This document shows positions 59,401-64,000 of a DNA stretch of 64,000 nt, in pieces (position 1 is the stretch's first letter; each line of letters begins with the position of its first letter). Origin of the DNA: Hanleya hanleyi (taxonomy: Eukaryota; Mollusca; Polyplacophora; Lepidopleurida; Hanleyidae); the NCBI GenBank assembly GCA_036873755.1, contig JAVTVY010039283.1, positions 62,001 to 126,000 of the forward strand, in the 5' to 3' direction. Position numbers and translations under genes: made by a program. The notes under the pieces are model-generated. The model had not been told where the DNA came from. It worked only from the letters and a program-made list of their open reading frames with translations, and did no database searches.

Positions 59401-61506
59401 GACATTTGATAGTGATATACTTTCCAGTCAGGAACATCTCGCTAATGCAATCCATTTCACATGTTCGCGGCTTATTGCCACGACAACAAGATTTTCACCC
59501 AAGACAGTATTTTCTGGCCGGGTATTTCGCAATGTAAGAATATAATTGAATTATAATTTATCCCTGAAGATGACTGCAATTATTAGTCGAAACAAGGACG
59601 GGTATCTTCGAATATATCCAAAATTCACTTGTTATTATGGCAATAAGCTGTGAACCTGTGAAATGGATTGAATTAGCGAGCTGTTCCCGACTGAACTCGG
59701 TAGCTCAGTCAGCTAGTAGATCATTGGGAGAGTATCCCCCCAGTCTTGAGTTCAATTTCCACCGGAGACAGTATTTTCTGGTCGGGTGTTTCACAACGTA
59801 GAAATATAATTAAATTATAAGTAAAGGTGAAATGTAAAGGTGTTCATATTTTCCTTTTTATATTCTTCGTCCGCTAGTTAATGGTGGAAATATCAGCCTA
59901 TGTACTTTGTTTGATTTTATTTGAATTATTTTGTCTCCTGGTAGCTTCTGAAAAATGCTTCAAAGTTGGTATCTCAAGCCCGGCCGTTTTCAGAACTGAA
60001 ATCCGCATTGCTTATCTACCCTTGTTTGATGCTGGTTTGTGACATGACATCAGACCATCAAGCCGGGCATCAAAACTTGTACTGTTCTATCTCCGAGCGG
60101 CTCGACTGACGTGACGTTACAATCAAGGAAAGAAAAGCGATGACGTTTTGCAAATCTGAATTAAGCTTTGCTATGAGTACCAACATTCAAAGAGATTCTA
60201 GCAGATAAGATAATTCAAATTAAACCAAGTGAAGTAGATAGACTGATATTTCTATCATTATTCAACCTGTATAAAATGTAAAAGGAGAATCTAAAAGCCT
60301 TTGCATTTCACCTTTAAGACACAGATATTGGTAGAGCTTTGACTTCAGTCATTAGAAATGTCTTGGCTGCATTTACCTGCACCGGTCTGCATATGAACAG
60401 TTTCCTTTGAGATAAAACCTGCATACATTTGACGTAGCATCACCCCGGTCATGAGAGTATCTACAATTACTGCCCTCTCGACACACCCCATGTAGAAAGT
60501 ACCTGTAAACAATTGGACATATACATTTCAGGACCAGACAAGTAGAGCGTGTAGACACGAATCAACGACATTTGGAAGATTTATAAAATGGGTATAATAT
60601 ATGCAGGACACTAATAATGGTTGATGGGACAACAACACATTTCACTTTCCTATGCAATATACAAGCAAACGGTGACATATCACTGTGTCAATGAAACCAA
60701 CTCATGTAGTTTAGCACCAAAACTGGCTCAGTTCATAACTTGAAAGTGTTTTTTCAACAATAAAGAATTCAACTATGAATTATACCCCCAATTAAGGGCT
60801 ATCAGGCCAAGTGGCCAGAATCCTCATTTGCTACATTTCTGGGACCTGGTAATAGGAGCTATAATATCGGGAATAATAAAATTATGTCGCCAAGTTATTT
60901 TTTTGTTCGTTCACTTCTACAGTAATTAATGAACGACCTATCACGAGAAGCCCGAAGAAACTATGCAAAAGTTTAATTTATGGATGGAACATTTGGTAAG
61001 TAATCAAGTTGTCCGCCACTGTACTGTCACGCATACTGTAGATGTTGAATTTGCTTGTTGCAACTTGCATCATGCAGGGAAATCGGATATTTGGAAAACA
61101 ATGACTACTGAAATTGTAGAGGAGCTGAGAGCACAAACTTCTGTGGAAGGGAGGAAGGGTAGGGTGGAGTGGGGGGAATCATGCAGGGGTTTTCTGATTT
61201 CCCGTAGCATCTAGCCTGATCTCTCTCCCATTGTAAATACAGTGCACTTAATCAAGGAACTGGAATGGCTTGATGATGTCATCACAACAACAACAACGTG
61301 GTCCGCATAAATTTACCGTTCGTTACACGTTGTCATTGGAAAGAAGAGGTCATTATGAAATGTTTGTTTTCTTTAGGAAGACAGTGGCGTATGAAGCAGA
61401 TAATCTTGCATTATCACTGATGAACGACGGTCGCACACAAATTAAGGAACTACCTGCATAAAACTTTTGAAGCCCACGGCACTGGCTCTGCCGCAGCCTC
61501 CGCCAT
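47137..61506 (-). CDS. MKRN1: makorin-type E3 ubiquitin ligase, seven exons
   Basis: Makorins are CCCH zinc-finger RING E3 ligases that bind RNA. Exons on the minus strand: 61506-61454, 60502-60377, 59311-59025, 52336-52104, 49795-49581, 48676-48566, 47446-47137. All junctions are GT/AG and all phases agree. The sum is 1335 bases, 444 aa plus stop. Domains in order: MAEAA start as in vertebrate MKRN1; CCCH 1 (C-x7-C-x5-C-x3-H) split over exons 1 and 2; CCCH 2 across exons 2 and 3; Ser/Pro-rich linker; CCCH 3 and the makorin Cys/His motif in exon 4; C3HC4 RING over exons 5 and 6; CCCH 4 and an Arg-rich then acidic tail in exon 7. All zinc ligands are intact, so the gene looks functional. Assignment to MKRN1 rather than a sister makorin is by overall layout only. 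Confidence 0.95.
47447..48565. other. makorin intron 6 with degenerate GGGCATAACTCCGTAAAATATGGGC repeats
   Basis: Three related segments near 47935, 47990 and 48160 share CATAACTnCGTAAAATATGGGC followed by GATAGGC(T)TCTAG. A GACGGAC tail sits near 48275. Same general class as the 34-38 kb arrays. Confidence 0.5.
48566..48676 (-). CDS. MKRN1: makorin exon 6 (end of RING)
   Basis: [19 protein letters not shown] supplies the last two RING cysteines; a Lys/Glu helix follows. Acceptor CTTCAG, donor GTAAGG. Confidence 0.95.
49581..49795 (-). CDS. MKRN1: makorin exon 5 (most of the RING)
   Basis: After ATTTCAG comes [21 protein letters not shown], then CGICMDV...[14 protein letters not shown] with the RING ligands. 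Donor GTACGT. Confidence 0.95.
49796..52103. other. makorin intron 4, no other gene recognised
   Basis: AT-rich intron apart from the minisatellite at 50846-50910; short frames present are unrecognisable. Confidence 0.4.
50846..50910 (+). repeat. short GTTGAAACAGGTATTGAAACAG minisatellite
   Basis: GGAGTTTGAAACAGGTGTTGAAACAGGTATTG units of about 15-17 bases; in makorin intron 4. Confidence 0.6.
52104..52336 (-). CDS. MKRN1: makorin exon 4 (CCCH 3 and makorin Cys/His motif)
   Basis: Acceptor [29 protein letters not shown] is finger 3, followed by [20 protein letters not shown], the diagnostic makorin motif. Donor GTATTA. Confidence 0.95.
52925..53390 (+). repeat. three degenerate ~120-180-bp tandem units
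   Basis: AGCAAAATTGAAGAAAAATGTTGTCCTTCATTTAAGG recurs near 52980, 53110 and 53265, each followed by GAAATTCA and TTCTGAAATAAA. The last two units add AACAGGGGTTCGATACTGC. Confidence 0.75.
53692..54075 (+). repeat. ~190-bp direct duplication
   Basis: ATGGGCATAGATAACAnTGCAAAA...CAAAGTTTGGTCAGGC...CAGATATTCAGCGGACAAGAA occurs at 53692-53884 and 53885-54075 with moderate divergence. It is followed by GACGGACGGACGTCCGGACGG. Confidence 0.75.
55183..57569. other. rest of makorin intron 3, SINE fragment only
   Basis: Poly-A/T tracts near 55390-55440 and a SINE core at 56067. Frames at 57013-57463 are unrecognisable. Confidence 0.4.
56067..56125 (+). repeat. SINE core fragment (GTGAGTGA family)
   Basis: GTGAGTGAGTGAGTAGGATTTCAATGTCGCTTTCAATAATTTTTC. 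Confidence 0.6.
57570..58988. mobile_element. decayed palindromic relative of the Polinton-type ends
   Basis: Repeats of about 170-190 bases (starts near 57575, 57745, 57940, 58110, 58280, 58450) share AGTAGTAGCGAAA...GGGACCATTCTTGGTCCGAATG...GTCATCTGTGACGTCATTGGTGACGTCAT with the subterminal repeats at 17100-17664. GGAGCTC words at 58655-58755 match the centre of the large element. 57804-57933 is inverted at 58856-58988, so this too is a palindrome. No genes remain. It lies in makorin intron 3, about 36 bases from exon 3. Confidence 0.75.
59025..59311 (-). CDS. MKRN1: makorin exon 3 (Ser/Pro linker)
   Basis: Begins [10 protein letters not shown], completing finger 2. A low-complexity Ser/Pro/Lys linker and the conserved [14 protein letters not shown] follow. 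Donor GTAAGA; a decayed palindromic repeat starts about 36 bases beyond it. Confidence 0.88.
59431..59690. mobile_element. inverted-repeat element with hammerhead-like core
   Basis: GGAACATCTCGCTAATGCAATCCATTTCAC...GCGGCTTATTGCCA (59431-59480) is inverted at 59634-59690. Between them lie CTGAAGA (59564-59570), a TGACT/AGTC stem, GAAAC (59589-59593) and GTA about 10 bases on. This order matches the short-stem-III hammerhead ribozymes known from Penelope-like elements. Self-cleavage is not shown. Confidence 0.55.
59692..59765 (+). repeat. tRNA-like (SINE head) with A and B boxes
   Basis: TAGCTCAGTCAGCTAG (59701-59716) fits a tRNA box A and GAGTTCAATTTCC (59748-59760) a box B. The acceptor stem does not pair convincingly, so this is a tRNA-derived SINE head rather than a tRNA gene. 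The following ACAGTATTTTCTGGTCGGGTGTTTC repeats 59507-59531. Confidence 0.5.
59830..60376. other. rest of makorin intron 2, nothing recognised
   Basis: No repeat or frame of note. Confidence 0.4.
60377..60502 (-). CDS. MKRN1: makorin exon 2 (CCCH 1 and 2)
   Basis: Acceptor TTTACAG, donor GTAAAT. Encodes [18 protein letters not shown] and [15 protein letters not shown]; the final His of finger 2 lies in exon 3. Confidence 0.93.
60503..61453. other. makorin intron 1, nothing recognised
   Basis: Short unrecognisable frames (60963-61214, 61270-61461 on the plus strand) overlap the intron and the antisense of exon 1. Confidence 0.4.
61454..61506 (-). CDS. MKRN1: makorin exon 1
   Basis: The ATG at 61506 opens [17 protein letters not shown] and ends two bases into the next codon at a GTAGTT donor. 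The last Cys is the first ligand of CCCH finger 1. Confidence 0.88.
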
Positions 61507-61800
61507 CGATAATTTTTACCACTTCACTTGATTACGACATCGCGGCTGAATGACGACATAAATTCCAGGAATGTGATTGATTCTTGTTAGAAAACGAAAA
61601 ATGTATTAGTAAAAGATAAAAATTAAATATAATATAAATAATACCTCAATTTATTGACGATAGTGATGAGAAATATCCCTCTACGGGCGAAAAGTTTTAT
61701 ACTAAACTACTGCTGTTTGTGTTTGGCTGACTTCCGCATTGGCGCATCGCAAATTTAGCGGGAAAGTGGTCGGAAGGACACTGAAAAAGACAGCAGGTCG
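61507..61800 (-). promoter_or_regulatory. makorin 5' leader and probable promoter region
   Basis: Immediately upstream of the ATG. TTTAGCGGGAAA (61754-61765) is an E2F-type motif and the 61735-61790 patch is GC-richer than its surroundings. No TATA box at a sensible distance. Inference only. Confidence 0.35.
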
Positions 61801-61967
61801 TTTTCAAGATCAACACGTTTCTGGGGGCAACTAGGTGATATATTTTACACGAATGCATCCTCTAATGGGGCATCCCCTTTTAATAGATCAACATAGCATT
61901 GTTTCTGCATGCTTGAATATGCAATTCATCAGCACGCAACCTTCGCTGTGTAGGTGGGCGTGCATGT

Positions 61968-62561
61968 CAGTTCGGGAAATTGCAGAATTCGGGAACGTTG
62001 TCGAATTCGGGAACAGTTTCCGAATTCAGGAACATCAAACATTCAGCAAAGTTCCCGAATTCAGCAACGTTCCCGAATTTGGGAACTCAATTATAACATG
62101 GAGAATATAGGACTGAAGAAACATTTTCTCACTTACAGCAAAAAAGGCATCTAGAATTTTGAAATCACAACATGGAATATCAATAGAAAAAATGTTGTTA
62201 CTCATTGATAGAAAAATTGTAATGCCGTTCATTAAAAATAAGTGCCAGTTACGTTTTTCGATAAAAAGTGGTCAAAGTTCCTGAATTCGTAAACCCGTTT
62301 ATTATGGAGGGAATAGGACAAAAACACATTTTCTCATTTTCTGCAAAAACGACAGCTAGAATTTTAAAATCACAGGATGGAATTCAAGAGAATGAAAGTT
62401 GTCACCTATTTATAGAAAAATTATAATGCTGTTTATTGAGAAGAAGTGCCGATTACGTTTTTAGTGGAAAAAGTGACCCAGAGCTCCCGAATTCGTAAAC
62501 AATTAAAGCCTACTGTTCCCGAATTCGACAACGTTCCCGAATTCTGCAATTTCCCGAACTG
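61968..62561. mobile_element. 594-bp MITE with GAATTCGGGAAC-rich ends
   Basis: CAGTTCGGGAAATTGCAGAA at the left pairs with TTCTGCAATTTCCCGAACTG at the right; the inverted ends extend about 50 bases through repeated GAATTCGGGAAC words. The interior is a ~185-bp direct duplication (62090-62275 and 62300-62475). A four-base ATGT flanks both ends. Confidence 0.8.
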
Positions 62562-62727
62562 ATGTACACAGCCATTCGAGATTACAGTCATTCCTGGGCT
62601 ATGATAAACAATGCCCTCCTCCGCCACCATGTCCATAACAGCCCCCCCCCTAAATTATCTCTGCAAACAACAACAATCTGTAAACCAAGATGGTATATCA
62701 GGAAATATGCAGGAGTCAAACGAAATC

Positions 62728-63168
62728 CAGGCCTGCAAGTGGTTCACCTGTTCACAGTGAAAATATAGGAAGGAATTCGCAAAAATATAGGAGAATTTTC
62801 TGAATAAAATATAGGAAATAAAGGAGTGTAAGACCGGTCTGTACTAGATTGTATGTTCCAAACATTACATGGTAGTTGTCTGGTGTTTAATCCAATTACT
62901 TTCACTGAACGCAGTCACAGTGGTGGTCTTTCGGTTGACCTGTTCTGTTGTTTGATTCAGCATAGAGAGATTGAAATGTTTCCATATTTGTCGAGCGAAG
63001 CGAGGCAAAAAAAAAATCTGAAATGTATTTCCTCATGTCAGTTTGACGCATTACAGATCATTGATGAAAGTTTTCATGAGAAAAAGTCAAAATATAGGAA
63101 ATATAGGAGGTTTTGAGTAAAATATAGGAATGACTCAGAAATATAGGAAGCACGGTCTTGAAGGCCTG
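62728..63168. mobile_element. MITE with CAGGCCTGCAAGT ends, copy 2
   Basis: Second copy of the element at 41141-41538, rich in AAATATAGGA. GAAATC lies on both sides. It sits inside a diverged family B repeat whose parts appear at 62682-62702 and 63475-63590. Confidence 0.7.
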
Positions 63169-63474
63169 GAAATCTCCCCCCCCCCCCCTCAACCTCGGGC
63201 AAGGATCGAATTTGGTAGGGGATTACCTAAGCATTCACAACACATTTAGGCCCCAGGGGGTGGGGCTTTCACACGTTTTCAGCGCTGTTTATGTGGGGAT
63301 TCAGTTATTTCTTTTGCCTGGGGAGGGGACATCAATTGTATTTGGTTGAGGTTTAGGTGGGATTCACTCCAATATTTTGCCCCAGGCAGGGGGTAGGGCA
63401 TTGCAGCATTTTAACAAGTCCCATTTGCTAAGTCCCCACTAAACCCGAGGGGGGGGGGGATCGCTTGACTCCTG

Positions 63475-63590
63475 CAATACCATCTAGAGGTGACACTATG
63501 GAAAAATAAGTGTGGAGGTTTTGCTGATTCTACGAGATTCCAAAGTAAACCAATGTCAAAAAGTCTGCATGCCTTTCCAATTTGACATTG
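63475..63590 (+). repeat. dispersed repeat family B, diverged part
   Basis: AATACCATCTAGAGGTGACACTATGGAAAAATAAGTGTG... aligns with 13006-13100, continuing the piece AACCAAGATGGTATATCAGG at 62682. Confidence 0.55.
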
Positions 63591-63614
63591 ATTGATATTT
63601 ATTCCTCATGTAAG

Positions 63615-64000
63615 AAATCACGAGAGAAGCTTAATAATACATACAGGTCTGATTAGAGACCGGCGAGAGTGAGAATTTGAAGAAACTCAATGATGTGAAT
63701 CCAGCGTAATTCCAGTGACGGATCATTTCTTTTTTCTCTGCATAATTTCGTCAAACTTTTTTCGGCGTAATTGCATAACTCCAGTTGTGGCCGTCTCTTA
63801 TGGACTGCGTAATTGTTTAACTCCAACTATATATTGGTACCTCTCTTTTTGACCGCTTAACTGTGTAACTTCCGTGATGGACCATTTATTTTTTCTCAGC
63901 GTAACTTCGAAAGACCCTCATAACTCACGAGAGAAGTTTAATAAAACATACAGATCTGATAAGGGACCAGTGAGGGTGAGAATTTGAAGAAACTCAGTGA
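63615..64000 (+). repeat. ~310-bp tandem repeat, continues past window
   Basis: CGAGAGAAGCTTAATAATACATACAGGTCTGAT...GAATTTGAAGAAACTCA at 63620-63690 recurs at 63930-63999. Between them lie shorter repeats of the form GCGTAATTnCATAACTCCAG...GGACC. Confidence 0.7.

Noticed and set aside
59692..59765. Functional tRNA gene
   Set aside because: Box A and box B words are present but the acceptor and anticodon stems do not pair well; better read as a SINE head.

Overview
This is a eukaryotic nuclear window, most likely from a gastropod mollusc (vetigastropod or abalone-like). The evidence is two intron-bearing animal genes with clean GT/AG exons, very repeat-rich AT-leaning intergenic DNA, and several copies of a GTGAGTGAGTGA...TTTAATGTCGCTTTCAACAATATTTCAG-type SINE core that I associate with abalone-like genomes. 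There are no bacterial operons, rRNA genes or CRISPR arrays. Species assignment is inference.

Host genes. A two-exon caveolin gene lies on the minus strand (exons 7894-7974 and 6434-6775; 140 aa). A seven-exon makorin (MKRN-type CCCH/RING E3 ligase) gene lies on the minus strand, from the ATG at 61506 to the stop at 47137. All its splice phases agree and it gives a 444-aa protein with four CCCH fingers, the makorin Cys/His motif and a complete C3HC4 RING. Nearly everything else is mobile or repetitive DNA.

Layout. 1-6.4 kb: decayed L1-like fragment, a homogeneous 43-bp satellite (about 24 copies), a small MITE and the first copy of a ~400-bp dispersed repeat. 6.4-8.7 kb: caveolin, whose intron holds a second copy of that repeat, itself interrupted by a 106-bp fold-back hAT-like MITE with an exact 8-bp target duplication. 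9-15 kb: degenerate tandem repeats and a cluster of short palindromes. 15,255-25,238: a ~10-kb palindromic Polinton/Maverick-type element with an exact 6-bp target duplication (AACCGT), AG...CT ends with a terminal AGT triplet repeat, terminal inverted repeats of 4.1 and 4.6 kb, a zinc-finger/packaging-ATPase gene in the unpaired centre and a 171-bp GC-rich hairpin at the inversion junction. 26.5-33.8 kb: a decayed Ty3/gypsy-type retrotransposon with the unusual order protease-integrase-RT-RNase H (Gmr1-like), interrupted by a piggyBac-type MITE and ending in a tandem array of U3 pieces. 33.8-39.9 kb: a 2.77-kb tandem duplication, each unit holding a ~160-bp tandem array and a ~520-bp MITE. 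40-47 kb: MITEs, SINE pieces and a 27-bp minisatellite. 47-61.5 kb: makorin, whose 6.7-kb intron 3 holds a 2.8-kb non-autonomous DNA transposon and a decayed palindromic relative of the Polinton end. 61.5-64 kb: further MITEs and tandem repeats.

The most unusual object is the palindromic Polinton-like element. It looks as if one end of a Polinton was copied in inverse orientation, as in the fold-back or panhandle defective genomes known from protein-primed DNA viruses. It encodes two related proteins (zinc finger - ATPase - C-domain, and zinc finger - acidic linker - C-domain), with no polymerase, integrase or capsid gene visible. Its ends carry dense CRE, NRF1, YY1 and CCAAT-type motifs. No database search was possible; all family names rest on motifs read directly from the sequence.
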